Counted from the first letter of the stretch, positions 34,157 to 46,090 are shown. The stretch is 64,000 nucleotides of DNA from Cervus elaphus (GCF_910594005.1 NW_025316725.1:310001-374000), one strand, 5' to 3'. Program-made: numbers and translations. Notes: generated by a model from the sequence alone, not told the origin.

Positions 34157-34952
34157 TTGGTCCACGGAGCTCTTTCGTGTTACTACAGTGACCTCAGGAT
34201 CCCTCTAGCCTTGAAACAGTGTTCTTGGGGTTTCTCTGGAGTGCCATCAAGGTAATCAAGGCTCCTTTCATGTGTGATGTGCAACACGGAATTGCTCTGC
34301 TCGCAGTGCAGGGGAATCGGGCCTCATCTCGCAGCGAGGGGGAAGTCTCATGGTTTTTCTCTAGTTGCGGCGGGAACCTGTGGTATGTTCTCGAGTTACG
34401 ACGGGGATGGCCCTTCCACACACGTGTTTGTTCAGCGACGTCAGGACTCCTGCCTAGTTGCGAGGGACAACTCGGGATTCTCCTCGAGGCTTAGCAGGGC
34501 AATTGGGACGCCTCTCCAGCTTAGGCGGGAGACCAAGTGTCCCTTTCCACGTGCCACAGGAATCCTGGGACTCTTATCAAATATCTTGAGGAGTCAGGCA
34601 TCGTCTCCTTTGGAGGCACTGATCTCCGCGTACCTCTGGAGTTTTCATAGGATGTGAGGCCTCCGGTCGCGATGAGGTGGAGAACTCGGTCTTTCTCTGT
34701 GGTCTCCACAGGGGATTCAGACATCCTTTCGTCTTGGGAGATGCAAGACGAGCCTGCATTCAAGTCACTGCAGGGATATCCGGCCTTATTTCGAGTCAGG
34801 GCATCGTGGTGTCCATTCCACTTGAGGCCGCAAACTCAGGGTCCCTCTCACATACCTAGAGCTGAGAGAAGCCTCCTCTTGAGGTGCTTGTGGTAAGGGG
34901 GTATTCCTCTGGAGTCGAAGCCAGGGACTAACCTCTCATCTCGACTTGATTT
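34157..34952 (+). repeat. Satellite monomer M43 (chimeric)
   Basis: 796 bp. Front of the GATAGCCC class (AAGGTAATCAAGG, CTGCTCGCAGTG). From about 34,400 it is M38 type (GCTTAGCAGGGC, TCAAATATCTTG, GTTTTCATAGG). Confidence 0.95.
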
Positions 34953-35748
34953 TTGGCCCACGGATCTCTTTCTTGTTGCTACAGTGACCTCAGGATCCCT
35001 CTAGCCTTGAAACAGTGTTCTTGGGCTTTCTATGGAGTGCCATCAAGGAAATCAAGGCTCCTTTCATGTGTGATGTGCAACACGGAATTGCTCTGCACGC
35101 AGTGCAGGGGAAGCGGGCCTCATCTCGCGGCGAGGGGGAAGTCTCATGGTTTTTCTCGAGTTGCGGCGGGAACCTGGGGTATATTCTCGAGTTACAACGG
35201 GGATGGCCCTTCCACCCACGTGTTTGTTCAGCGACATCAGGACTCCTGCCTAGTTGCGAGGGACAACTCGGGATTCTCGTCGAGGCTTGGCAGGGTAATT
35301 GGGACCCCTCTCCAGCTGAGGCGGGAGACCAAGGGTCCCTTGCCGCGTGCCACAGGAATCCTGGGACTCTTATCAAATATCTCGAGGAGTCAGGCATCGT
35401 CTCCATTGGAGGAACTGATCTCCGCGTACCTCTGGAGTTTTCATAGGATGTGAGGCCTCCGGTCGCGATGAGGTGGAGAACTCGGTCTTTCTCTGTGGTC
35501 TCCACAGGGGATTCAGACATCCTTTCATCTTGGGAGATGCAAGACGAGCCTGCATTCAAGTCACTGCAGGGATATCCGACCTTATTTCAAGTCAGGGCAT
35601 CGCGGTGTCCATTTCACTTGAGGCTGCAAACTCAGGGTCCCTCTCACATACCTAGAGCTGAGAGAAACCTCCTCTTGAGGTGCTTGTGGTAAGGTGGTAT
35701 TCCTCTGGAGTCGAAGCCAGGGACAAACCTCTCATCTCGAGTTGACTT
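34953..35748 (+). repeat. Satellite monomer M44
   Basis: 796 bp. CACGGATCTC class. Front as in M67 and M72 (GGGCTTTCTATGG). Back CCATTGGAGGAAC as in M52 and M56. Private: CAGGGTAATTGGG. Confidence 0.95.
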
Positions 35749-36544
35749 TTGGGCCATGGAGCTCTTTCGTGTTGCTACAGTGACCTCAGGATCCCTATAG
35801 CCTTGAAACAGTGTTCTTGGGGTTTCTCTGGAGTGCCATCAAGGAAATCAAGGCTCCTTTCATGTGTGATGTGTAACAGTTAATTGCTCTGCACGCAGTG
35901 CAGGGGAATCGGGCCTCATCTCGCGGCGAGGGGGAAGTCTCATGGTTTTTCTCGAGTTGCAGTGGGAACATGGGGTATATTCTCGAGTTATGACGGGGAT
36001 GGCCCTTCCACCCACGTGTTTGTTCAGCGACGTCTAGACTCCTGCCTAGTTGCGAGGGACAATTCGGGATTCTCCTTGAGGTTTGGCAGGGCAATTGGGA
36101 CGCCTCTCCAGCTGAGGCGGGAAACCAAGGGTCCCTTTCCACGTGCCACAGGAATCCTGGGACTCCTATCAAGTTTCACGAGGAGTCAGGCATCGTCTCC
36201 TTTAGAGGCAATGATCTCCACGTACCTCTGGAGTTTTCAAAGGATGTGAGGCCTCCGGTCGCGATGAGGTGGGGAACTAGGTCTTTTTCTTTGGTCTCCA
36301 CAGGGGATTCAGACATCCTTTCACCTTGGGAGATGGAAGACGAGCCTGCATTCAAGTCACTGCAGGGATATCCGGGCTTATTTCTAGTCAGGGCATCGCG
36401 GTGTCCATTCCACTTGAGGCCGCAAAATCAGGGTGGCTCTCACATACCTAGAGCTGAGAGAAGCCTCCTCTTGAGGTGCTTGTGGTAAGGTGGTATTCCT
36501 CTGGAGTCGAAGCCAGGGACTAAGCTCTCATCTCGACTTGATTT
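35749..36544 (+). repeat. Satellite monomer M45
   Basis: 796 bp. Twin of M40. Private: GATGTGTAACAG, GACGTCTAGACTCC, GGTTTGGCAGGG, TTTCACCTTGGG. Confidence 0.95.
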
Positions 36545-37340
36545 TTGGAACACGGATCTCTTTCTTGTTGCTACAGTGACCTCAGGATCCCTCTAGCCTT
36601 GAAACAGTGTTCTTGGGGTTTCTCTGGAGTGCCATATAGGAAATCAAGGCTCCTTTCATGTATGATGTTCAACACGGAATAGCTCTGCACGCACTGCAGG
36701 GGAATCGGGCCTCATCTCGCGGCGAGGGGGAAGTCTCATGGTTTTTCTCGAGTTGCAGCGGGAACCTGGGGTATAGTCTCGAGTTACGACGGGGATGGCC
36801 CTTCCTCACACGTGTTTGTTCAGCAACGTCACGACTCCTGCCTAGTTGCGAGGGACAACTCGGGATTCTCCTCGAGGATTGGCAGGGCAATTGGGACGCC
36901 TCTCCAGCTGAGGCGGGAGGCCAAGTGTCCCTTTCCACGAGCCAAAGGAATCCTGGGACTCCTAAGAAGTTTCACGAGGAGTCAGGCATCGTCTCCTTTG
37001 GAGGCACTGATCTCTGCGTACCTCTGGAGTTTTCAAAGGATGTGAGGCCTCCGGTCGCGATGAGGTGGGGAACTAGGTCTTTCTCTGTGGTCTCCACAGG
37101 GGATTCAGACATCCTTTCGTCTTGGGAGATGCAAGACGAGCCTGCATTCAAGTCACTGCAGGGATATCCGGGCTTATTTCTAGTCAGGGCATCGCGGTGT
37201 CCATTCCACTTGAGGCCGCAAACTCAGGGTCCCTCTCACATACCTAGAGCTGAGAGAAGCCTCCTCTTGAGGTGCTTATGGTAAGGTGGTATTCCTCTGG
37301 AGTCGGAGCCCGGGACTAACCTCTCATCTCGAATTGATTC
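36545..37340 (+). repeat. Satellite monomer M46 (chimeric)
   Basis: 796 bp. CACGGATCTC front, CAACGTCACGAC middle (36,770-36,840), then GATAGCCC-class back (CGAGGATTGGC, GGGAGGCCAAG, CCTAAGAAGTTTC). Three classes in one unit. Confidence 0.95.
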
Positions 37341-38136
37341 TTGGTCCACGGAGCTCTTTCGTGTTGCTACAGTGACCTCAGGATCCTTCTAGCCTTGAAA
37401 CAGTGTTCTTGGGGTTTCTCTGGAGTGCCATCAAGGAAATCAAGGTTCCTTTCATCTGTGATGTCCAATACGGAATTGCTCTTCACGCAGTGCAGGGGAA
37501 TCGAGCTTCATCTCGCGGCGAGGGGGAAGTCTCATGGTTTTTCTCTAGTTGCGGCGGGAACCTGGGGTATAGTCTCGAGTTACGACGGGGATGGCCCTTC
37601 CTCACACGTGTTTGTTCAGCAACGTCACGACTCCTGCCTAGTTGGGAGGGACAACTCGGGATTCTCCTCGAGGCTTGGCAGGGCAATTGGGACGCCTCTC
37701 CATCTGAGGCGGGAGATCAAGGGTCCCTTGCCACGTGCCACAGGAATCCTGTGACTCCTATCAAGTTTCACGAGGAGTCAGGCATCGTCTCCTTTGGAGG
37801 CACTGATCTCCGCGTACCTCTGGAGTTTTCAAAGGATGTGAGGCCTCCGGTCGCGATGAGGTGGGAAACTAGGTCTTTCTCTGTGGTCTCCGCAGGGGAT
37901 TCAGACATCCTTTCGTCTTGGGAGATGCAAGACGAGCCTGCATTCAAGTCACTGCAGGGATATCCGGCCTTATTTCGAGTCAGGGCATCGCGGTGTCCAT
38001 TCCACTTGAGGCCGCAAACTCAGGGTCCCTCTCACATACCTAGAGCTGAGAGAAGCCTCCTCTTGAGGTGCTTGTGGTAAGGTGGTAATCCTCTGGAGTC
38101 AAAACCAGGGAATAACCTCTCATCTCGAGTTGATTT
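37341..38136 (+). repeat. Satellite monomer M47 (chimeric)
   Basis: 796 bp. Front TGTCCAATACGG, shared with M78 (GAATCGAGCTTC). From about 37,565 it is CAACGTCACGAC class. The back (GTGGGAAACTAGG, CTCCGCAGGGG, GTCAAAACCAGG) equals M68 and M73. Confidence 0.95.
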
Positions 38137-39720
38137 TTGGGCCACAGAGCTCTTTCGTGTTGCTACAGTGACCTCAGGATCCCTCTAACCTTGAAACACT
38201 GTTCTTGGGGTTTCTCTGGAATGCCATCAAGGAAATCAAGGCTCCTTTCATGTGTGATGTGCAACACGGAATTGCTCTGCACGCAGTGCAGGGGAATCGG
38301 GCCTCATCTCGCGGCGAGGGGGAAGTCTCATGGTTTTTCTCGAGTTGCAGCGGGAACCTGGGGTATATTCTCGAGTTACGACGTGGATGGCCCTGCCACA
38401 CACGTGTTTGTTCAGCGACGTCAGGACTCCTGCCTAGTTGCGAGAGACAACTCGGGAATCTCCTCGAGGCTTGGCAGGGCTATTGGGATGCCTCTCCAGG
38501 TGAGGCGGGAGACCAAGAGTCCCATTTCACGTGCCACAGGAATCCTGGGACTCTTATCAAATATCTCGAGGAGTCAGGTATCGTCTCCTTTGGAGGCACT
38601 GATCTCCGCGTACCTCTGGAGTTTTCAAAGGATGTGAGGCCTCCGGTCGCGATGAGGTGGAGAACTCGGTCTTTCTCTGTGGTCTCCACAGGGGATTCAG
38701 AAATCCTTTCGTCTTGGGAGATGCAAGACGAGCCTGCATTCAAGTCACTGCAGGGATATCCGGCCTTATTTCTTCTCAGGGCATCGCGGTGTCCATTCCA
38801 CTTGAGGCCGCAAACTCAGGGTCCCTCTCACATACCTAGAGCTGAGAGAAGCCTCCTCTTGAGGTGCTTGTGGTAAGGTGGTATTCCTCTGGAGTCGAAG
38901 CCAGGAACCAACCTCTCATCTCGACTTGATTTTTGGCCCACGGATCTCTTTCTTGTTGCTACAGTGACGTCAGGATCCCTATAGCCTTGAAACAGTGTTC
39001 TTCGGGTTTCTCTGAAGTGCCATCAAGGAAATCAAGACTCGTTTCATGTACGATGTGCAACACGGAATTGCTCTGCACGCAGTGCAGGGGAATCGGGCCT
39101 CATCTCGCGGCGAGGGGGAATTCTCATGGTTTTCTCGAGCTGCGGCGGGAACCTGGGGTATATTCTTGAGTTACAACGGGGATGGCCCTTCCACCCACGT
39201 GTTTGTTCAGTGACGTGAGGACTCCTGCCTAGTTGCGAGGGACAGCTCGGGATTCTCCTCGAGGCTTGGCAGGGCAATTTGGACGCCTATCCAGCTGAGA
39301 CGGGAGACCAAGGGTCCCTTTCCACGTGCCACAGGAATCCTGGGACTCCTATCAATTTTCATGAGGAGTCAGGCATCGTCTCCTTTGGAGGCACTGGTCT
39401 CCGCGTACCTCTGGAATTTTCAAAGGATGTGAGGCCTCCAGTCGCGATGAGGTGGGGAACTAGGTCTTTCTCTGTGGTCTCCACAGGGGATTCAGACATC
39501 CTTTCGTCTTGGGAGATGGAAGACGAGCCTGCATTCAAGTCACTGCAGGGATATCCGGCCTTATTTCGAGTCAGGGCATCGCGGTGTCCATTCCACTTGA
39601 GGCCGCAAACTCAGGGTCCCTCTCACATAGCTAGAGCTGAGAGAAGCCTCCTCTTGAGGTGCTTGTGGTAAGGTGGTATTCCTCTGGAGTCGAAGCCAGG
39701 GACTAACCTCTCATCTCGAG
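37700..39720 (+). repeat. Block M47(back)-M49, repeated at 54,400 and 58,380
   Basis: M48 (38137) matches M69 (54842) and M74 (58820). M49 (38933) matches M70 (55638) and M75 (59616). The offset from M48 to M69 is 16,705 bp. Shared rare variants are GACGTGGATGGCC, GAGAGACAACTC, GGGCTATTGGG, CATGGTTTTCTCGAGC and GGCACTGGTCTCC. By eye there are about four differences in M48/M69. Confidence 0.87.
38137..38932 (+). repeat. Satellite monomer M48
   Basis: 796 bp. Same as M69 and M74: GAAACACTGTTC, CTGGAATGCC, GACGTGGATGGCC, GAGAGACAACTC, GGGCTATTGGG, CCCATTTCACG, TCAAATATCTCG. Confidence 0.95.
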
Positions 39721-39727
39721 TTGATTT
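38933..39727 (+). repeat. Satellite monomer M49
   Basis: 795 bp. Same as M70 and M75: TTCTTCGGGTTTC, GGGGAATTCTCATGG, CATGGTTTTCTCGAGC, GACGTGAGGAC, GGGACAGCTCG. Tail ACATAGCTAGAG is shared with M53. Confidence 0.95.
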
Positions 39728-40522
39728 TTGGCCACGGAGCTCTTTCGTGTTGCTACAGTGACCTCAGGATCCCTCTAGCCTTGAAACAATGTTTTTGGGG
39801 TTTCTCTGGAGTGCCATCAAGGAAATCAAGGCTCCTTTCATGTGTGATGTGCAAGACGGAATTGCTCTGCACGCAGTGCAGGGGAATCGGGCCTCATCTC
39901 GTGGCGAGGGGGAAGTCTCATGGTTTTTCTCGAGTTGCGGCGGTAACCTGGTGTATATTCTCGAGTTACGACGGAGATGGCCCTTCCACACACGTGTGTG
40001 TTCAGCAACGTCAGGACTCCTGCCTAGTTGCGAGGGACAACTCGGAATTCTCCTCGAGGCCTGGCAGGGCAATTGGGATGCCTATCCAGCTGAGGCGTGA
40101 GACCAAGGGTCCCTTTCCACGTGCCACAGGAATCCTGGGACTCCTATCAAGTTTCACAAGGAGTCAGGCATCGTCTCCTTTGGAGGCACTTATCTCAGTG
40201 AACCTCTGGAGTTTTCAAAGGATGTGAGGCCTCCGGTCGCGATGAGGTGGGGAACTAGGTCTTTCTCTGTGGTCTCCACAGGGGATTCAGACATCCTTTC
40301 GTCTTGGGAAATGCAAGACGAGCCTGCATTCAAGTAACTGCAGGAATATCCGGGCTTATTTCTAGTCAGGGCATCGCGGTGTCCATTCCACTTGAGGCCG
40401 CAAACTCAGGGTCCCTCTCACATACCTAGAGCTGAGAGAAGCCTCCTCTTGAGGTGCTTGTGGTAAGGTGGTATTCCTCTGGAGTCGAAGCCAGGGACTA
40501 ACCTCTCATCTCGACTTGATTT
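39728..40522 (+). repeat. Satellite monomer M50
   Basis: 795 bp. Twin of M54, with about six or seven differences by eye: GGCGGTAACCTGG, GACGGAGATGG, CACGTGTGTGTTC, CTTATCTCAGTGAACC, CAAGTAACTGCAGG. The joint lacks one base (TTTTTGGCCACGG). Confidence 0.95.
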
Positions 40523-41317
40523 TTGGCCCACGGAGCTCTTTCGTGTTGCTACAGTGACCTCAGGATCCCTCTAGCCTTGAAACAGTGTTCTTGGGGTTTC
40601 TCTGGAGTGCCATCAAGGAAATCAAGGCTACTTTCATGTGTGATGTGCAACACGGAATTGCTCTGCACGCAGTGCAGGGGAATTGGGCCTCCTCTCGCGG
40701 CGAGGGGGAAGTCTCATGGTTTTTCTCGAGTTGTGGCGGGAACCTGGGGTATAGCCTCGAGTTACGACGGGGATGGCCCTACCACACACGTTTTTGTTCA
40801 GCGACATCAGGACTCCTGCCTAGTTGCGAGGGACAACTCGGGATTCTCCTCGAGGCTTGGCAGGGCAATTGGGACGCCTCTCCAGCTGAGGCGGGAGACA
40901 AGGGTCCCTTTCCACGTGCCACAGGAATCCTGGGACTCCTATCAAGTTTCACGAGGAGTCAGGCATCGTCTCCTTTGGAGGCACTGATCTCCGAGTACCT
41001 CTGGAGTTTTCAAAGGATGTGAGGCCTCCGGTCGCGATGAGGTGGGGAACTAGGTCTTTTTCTGTGGTCTCCACAGGGGATTCAGACATCCTTTCGTTTT
41101 GGGAGATGCAAGATGAGCCTACATTCAAGTCACTGCAGGAATATCCGACCTTATTTCGAGTCAGGGCATCGCGGTGTCCATTCCACTTGAGGCCGCAAAA
41201 TCAGGGTCCCTCTCACATACCTAGAGCTGAGAGAAGCCTCCTCTTGAGGTGCTTGTGGTAAGGTGGTATTCCTCTGGAGTCGAAGCCAGGGATTAACCTC
41301 TCATATCGACTTGATTT
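40523..41317 (+). repeat. Satellite monomer M51
   Basis: 795 bp. Twin of M55, about three differences: AAGGCTACTTTC, GTATAGCCTCGAG, CACACGTTTTTG, CTCCGAGTACC, and a 1-bp deletion GGGAGACAAGGG. Confidence 0.95.
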
Positions 41318-42113
41318 TTGGCCCACGGATCTCTTTCTTGTTGCTACAGTGACCTCAGGATCCCTTTAGCCTTGAAAGAGTGTTCTTGGGCTTTCTCTGG
41401 AGTGCCATCAAGGAAATCAAGGCTCCTTTCATGTATGATGTGCAACACGGAATTGCTCTGCACGCAGTGCAGGGGAAGCGGGCCTCATCTCGCGGGGAGG
41501 GGGAAGTCTCATGGTTTTTCTCGAGTTGCGGAGGGAACCTGGGGTTTATTCTCGAGTTACAACGGGGATGGCCCTTCCACCCACGTGTTTGTTCAGCGAC
41601 GTCAGGACTCCTGCCTAGTTGCGATGGACACCTCGAGATTCTCCTCGAGGCTTGGCAGGGCAATTGGGACGCCTCTCCAGCTGAGGCGGGAGACCAAGGG
41701 TCCCTTTCCACGTGCCACAGGAATCCTGGGACTCTTATCAAATATCTCGAGGAGTCAGGCATCGTCTCCATTGGAGGAACTGATCTCCGCGTACCTCTGG
41801 AGTTTTCAAAGGATGTGAGGCCTCCGTTCGCGATGAGGTGGGGAACTATGTCTTTCTCTGTGGTCTCCACAGGGGATTCAGACATCCCTTCGTCTTGGGA
41901 GATGCAAGACGAGCCTGCATTCAAGTCACTGCAGGGATATCCGGCCTTAGTTCGAGTCAGGGCATCGCGGTGTCCATTCCACTTGAGGCCGCAAACTCAG
42001 TATCCCTCTCACAAACCTAGAGCTGAGAGAAGCCTCCTCTTGAGGTGCTTGTGGTAAGGTGGTATTCCTCTGGAGTCGAAGCCAGGGACTAACCTCTCAT
42101 CTCGAGTTGATTT
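41318..42113 (+). repeat. Satellite monomer M52
   Basis: 796 bp. Twin of M56, about five differences: CTTGAAAGAGTG, CGCGGGGAGG, GGGGTTTATTC, GCGATGGACACC, CCATTGGAGGAAC, AACTATGTC. Confidence 0.95.
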
Positions 42114-42909
42114 TTGGTCCACGGAGCTCTTTCGTGTTGGTACAGTGACCTCAGGATCCCTCTAGCCTTGAAACAGTGTTCTTGGGGTTTCTCTGGAGTG
42201 CCATCAAGGAAATCAAGGCTCCTTTCATGTGTGGTGTGCAACACGGAATTGCTCTGCACGCAGTGCAGGGGAATCGGGCCTCATCTCGCGGCGAGGGGGA
42301 AGTCTCATGGTTTTTCTCGAGTTGCGGCGGGAACCTGGGGTATATTCTCGAGTTACGACGGGGATGGCCCTTCCACTCACGTGTTTGTTCAACGACGTCA
42401 GGACTCCTGCCTAGTTGCGAGGGACAACTCGCGATTCTCCTCGAGGCTTTGCAGGGCATTTGGGACCCCGCTCCAGCTGAAGCGGGAAACCAAGTGTCCC
42501 TTTCCACGTGCCACAGGAATCCTGGGACTCCTATCAAGTTTCACGAGGAGTCAGACATCGTCTCCTTTGGAGGCACTGATCTCCGCGTACCTCTGGAGTT
42601 TTCAAAGGATGTGAGGCCTCCGGTCGTGATGAGGTGGGGAATTAGGTCTTTCTCTGTGGTCTCCACAGGGGATTCAGACATCCTTTCGTCTTGGGAGATG
42701 CAAGACGAGCCTGCATTCAAGTCACTGCAGGGATATCCGGCCTTAGTTCGAGTCAGGGCATCGCGGTGTCCATTCCACTTGAGGCCGCAAACTCAGGGTC
42801 CCTCTCACATAGCTAGAGCTGAGAGAAGCCTCCTCTTGAGGTGCTTGTGGTAAGGTGGTATTCCTCTGGAGTCGAAGCCAGGGACTAACCTCTCATCTCG
42901 AGTTGATTT
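42114..42909 (+). repeat. Satellite monomer M53
   Basis: 796 bp. Twin of M57: GTGTTGGTACAG, GTGTGGTGTGC, CCACTCACGTG, ACTCGCGATTC, GGGACCCCGCTCC, GGGGAATTAGG. Tail ACATAGCTAGAG as in M49. Confidence 0.95.
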
Positions 42910-43704
42910 TTGGCCACGGAGCTCTTTCGTGTTGCTACAGTGACCTCAGGATCCCTCTAGCCTTGAAACAGTGTTTTTGGGGTTTCTCTGGAGTGCCATC
43001 AAGGAAATCAAGGCTCCTTTCATGTGTGATGTGCAAGACGGAATTGCTCTGCACGCAGTGCAGGGGAATCGGGCCTCATCTCGTGGCGAGGGGGAAGTCT
43101 CATGGTTTTTCTCGAGTTGCGGCGGTAACCTGGTGTATATTCTCGAGTTACGACGGAGATGGCCCTTCCACACACGTGTGTGTTCAGCAACGTCAGGACT
43201 CCTGCCTAGTTGCGAGGGACAACTCGGAATTCTCCTCGAGGCCTGGCAGGGCAATTGGGATGCCTATCCAGCTGAGGCGTGAGACCAAGGGTCCCTTTCC
43301 ACGTGCCACAGGAATCCTGGGACTCCTATCAAGTTTCACGAGGAGTCAGGCATCGTCTCCTTTGGAGGCATTTATCTCAGTGAACCTCTGGAGTTTTCAA
43401 AGGATGTGAGGCCTCCGGTCGCGATGAGGTGGGGAACTAGGTCTTTCTCTGTGGTCTCCACAGGGGATTCAGACATCCTTTCGTCTTGGGAAATGCAAGA
43501 CGAGCCTGCATTCAAGTAACTGCAGGAATATCCGGGCTTATTTCTAGTCAGGGCATCGCGGTGTCCATTCCACTTGAGGCCGCAAACTCAGGGTCCCTCT
43601 CACATACCTAGAGCTGAGAGAAGCCTCCTCTTGAGGTGCTTGTGGTAAGGTAGTATTCCTCTGGAGTCGAAGCCAGGGATTAACCTCTCATCTCGAGTTG
43701 ATAT
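42910..43704 (+). repeat. Satellite monomer M54
   Basis: 795 bp. Copy of M50 at 3182 bp. The tail GGTAGTATTCC and joint TTGATATTTGGCCC differ from M50 and are shared with M78/M79. Confidence 0.95.
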
Positions 43705-44499
43705 TTGGCCCACGGAGCTCTTTCGTGTTGCTACAGTGACCTCAGGATCCCTCTAGCCTTGAAACAGTGTTCTTGGGGTTTCTCTGGAGTGCCATCAAGG
43801 AAATCAAGGCTACTTTCATGTGTGATGTGCAACACGGAATTGCTCTGCACGCAGTGCAGGGGAATTGGGCCTCCTCTCGCGGCGAGGGGGAAGTCTCATG
43901 GTTTTTCTCAAGTTGTGGCGGGAACCTGGGGTATAGCCTCGAGTTACGACGGGGATGGCCCTACCACACACGTTTTTGTTCAGCGACGTCAGGACTCCTG
44001 CCTAGTTGCGAGGGACAACTCGGGATTCTCCTCGAGGCTTGGCAGGGCAATTGGGACGCCTCTCCAGCTGAGGCGGGAGACAAGGGTCCCTTTCCACGTG
44101 CCACAGGAATCCTGGGACTCCTATCAAGTTTCACGAGGAGTCAGGCATCGTCTCCTTTGGAGGCACTGATCTCCGAGTACCTCTGGAGTTTTCAAAGGAT
44201 GTGAGGCCTCCGGTCGCGATGAGGTGGGGAACTAGGTCTTTTTCTGTGGTCTCCACAGGGGATTCAGACATCCTTTCGTTTTGGGAGATGCAAGATGAGC
44301 CTACATTCAAGTCACTGCAGGAATATCCGGCCTTATTTCGAGTCAGGGCATCGCGGTGTCCATTCCACTTGAGGCCGCAAAATCAGGGTCCCTCTCACAT
44401 ACCTAGAGCTGAGAGAAGCCTCCTCTTGAGGTGCTTGTGGTAAGGTGGTATTCCTCTGGAGTCGAAGCCAGGGATTAACCTCTCATATCGACTTGATTT
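43705..44499 (+). repeat. Satellite monomer M55
   Basis: 795 bp. Copy of M51 at 3182 bp. Private: TTTTTCTCAAGTTG. Confidence 0.95.
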
Positions 44500-45295
44500 T
44501 TGGCCCACGGATCTCTTTCTTGTTGCTACAGTGACCTCGGGATCCCTTTAGCCTTGAAAGAGTGTTCTTGGGCTTTCTCTGGAGTGCGATCAAGGAAATC
44601 AAGGCTCCTTTCATGTATGATGTGCAACACGGAATTGCTCTGCACGCAGTGCAGGGGAAGCGGGCCTCATCTCGCGGGGAGGGGGAAGTCTCATGGTTTT
44701 TCTCGAGTTGCGGAGGGAACCTGGGGTTTATTCTCGAGTTACAACGGGGATGGCCCTTCCACCCACGTGTTTGTTCAGCGACGTCAGGACTCCTGCCTAG
44801 TTGCGATGGACACCTCGAGATTCTCCTCGAGGCTTGGCAGGGCAATTGGGACGCCTCTCCAGCTGAGGGGGGAGACCAAGGGTCCCTTTCCACGTGCCAC
44901 AGGAATCCTGGGACTCTTATCAAATATCTCGAGGAGTCAGGCATCGTCTCCATTGGAGGAACTGATCCCCGCGTACCTCTGGAGTTTTCAAAGGATGTGA
45001 GGCCTCCGGTCGCGATGAGGTGGGGAACTATGTCTTTCTCTGTGGTCTCCACAGGGGATTCAGACATCCCTTCGTCTTGGGAGATGCAAGACGAGCCTGC
45101 ATTCAAGTCACTGCAGGGATATCCGGCCTTAGTTCGAGTCAGGGCATCGCGGTGTCCATTCCACTTGAGGCCGCAAACTCAGTATCCCTCTCACAAACCT
45201 AGAGCTGAGAGAAGCCTCCTCTTGAGGTGCTTGTGGTAAGGTGGTATTCCTCTGGAGTCGAAGCCAGGGACTAACCTCTCATCTCGAGTTGATTT
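44500..45295 (+). repeat. Satellite monomer M56
   Basis: 796 bp. Copy of M52 at 3182 bp. Private: GACCTCGGGATCC, GAGTGCGATC, GCTGAGGGGGG, CTGATCCCCGCG. Confidence 0.95.
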
Positions 45296-46090
45296 TTGGT
45301 CCACGGAGCTCTTTCGTGTTGGTACAGTGACCTCAGGATCCCTCTAGCCTTGAAACAGTGTTCTTGGGGTTTCTCTGGAGTGCCATCAAGGAAATCAAGG
45401 CTCCTTTCATGTGTGGTGTGCAACACGGAATTGCTCTGCACGCAGTGCAGGGGAATCGGGCCTCATCTCGCGGCGAGGGGGAAGTCTCATGGTTTTTCTC
45501 GAGTTGCGGCGGGAACCTGGGGTATATTCTCGAGTTACGACGGGGATGGCCCTTCCACTCACGTGTTTGTTCAACGACGTCAGGACTCCTGCCTAGTTGC
45601 GAGGGACAACTCGCGATTCTCCTCGAGGCTTTGCAGGGCATTTGGGACCCCGCTCCAGCTGAGGCGGGAAACCAAGTGTCCCTTTCCACGTGCCACAGGA
45701 ATCCTGGGACTCCTATCAAGTTTCACGAGGAGTCAGACATCGTCTCCTTTGGAGGCACTGATCTCCGCGTACCTCTGGAGTTTTCCAAGGATATGAGGCC
45801 TCCGGTCGTGATGAGGTGGGGAATTAGGTCTTTCTCTGTGGTCTCCACAGGGGATTCAGACATCCTTTCTTCTTGAGAGATGCAGGACGAGCCTGCATTC
45901 AAGTCAATGCAGGGATATCCGGCCTTATTTCGAGTCAGGGCATCGCGGTGTCCATTCCAATTGAGGCCGCAAATTCAGGGTCCCTCTCACATACCTAGAG
46001 CTGAGAGAAGCCTCCTCTTGAGGTGGTTGTGGTAAGGTGGTATTCCTCTGGAGTCGAAGCCATGGACTAACCTCTCATCTCGAGTGATTT
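45296..46090 (+). repeat. Satellite monomer M57
   Basis: 795 bp. Copy of M53 up to about 45,870. Then a different tail (TCTTGAGAGATGC, AAGTCAATGCAGG, CCAATTGAGG) leads to region C. Confidence 0.95.

Larger units (their letters stand above)
39728..42909 (+). repeat. Four-monomer higher-order repeat, copy 1 (M50-M53)
   Basis: The period is 3182 bp. The unit is near-identical to M54-M57. Similarity begins in the tail of M49, near 39,570. By eye I count only about 15-20 differences over the ~3 kb compared, so the duplication is young or recently homogenised. Confidence 0.9.
21429..46090. repeat. Region B: second subfamily with mixed higher-order order
   Basis: M27 to M57. New classes appear: AAGGTAATCAAGG with GATAGCCC (M28, M32, M37), CACGGATCTC joints (M30, M41, M44, M46, M49, M52, M56), TCAAATATC (M38, M43, M44, M48, M52, M56), CAACGTCACGAC (M34, M39, M46, M47) and TGTCCAATACGG (M29, M33, M38, M47). 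Class order recurs at spacings of 4, 5 and 6 monomers, so higher-order units are of variable length. The region closes with a tandem four-monomer duplication. Confidence 0.75.
42910..46090 (+). repeat. Four-monomer higher-order repeat, copy 2 (M54-M57)
   Basis: This is the second copy of the 3182-bp unit. Agreement with copy 1 fades in the back of M57 after about 45,870 (CTTTCTTCTTGAG, AAGTCAATGCAGG), which places the far breakpoint there. Confidence 0.9.

Noticed and set aside
39566..46090. The four-monomer duplication as an assembly artefact
   Set aside because: Not fully excluded. However, scattered differences occur in all monomer pairs (for example the M52/M56 and M50/M54 changes), which argues for two real copies rather than one sequence entered twice.
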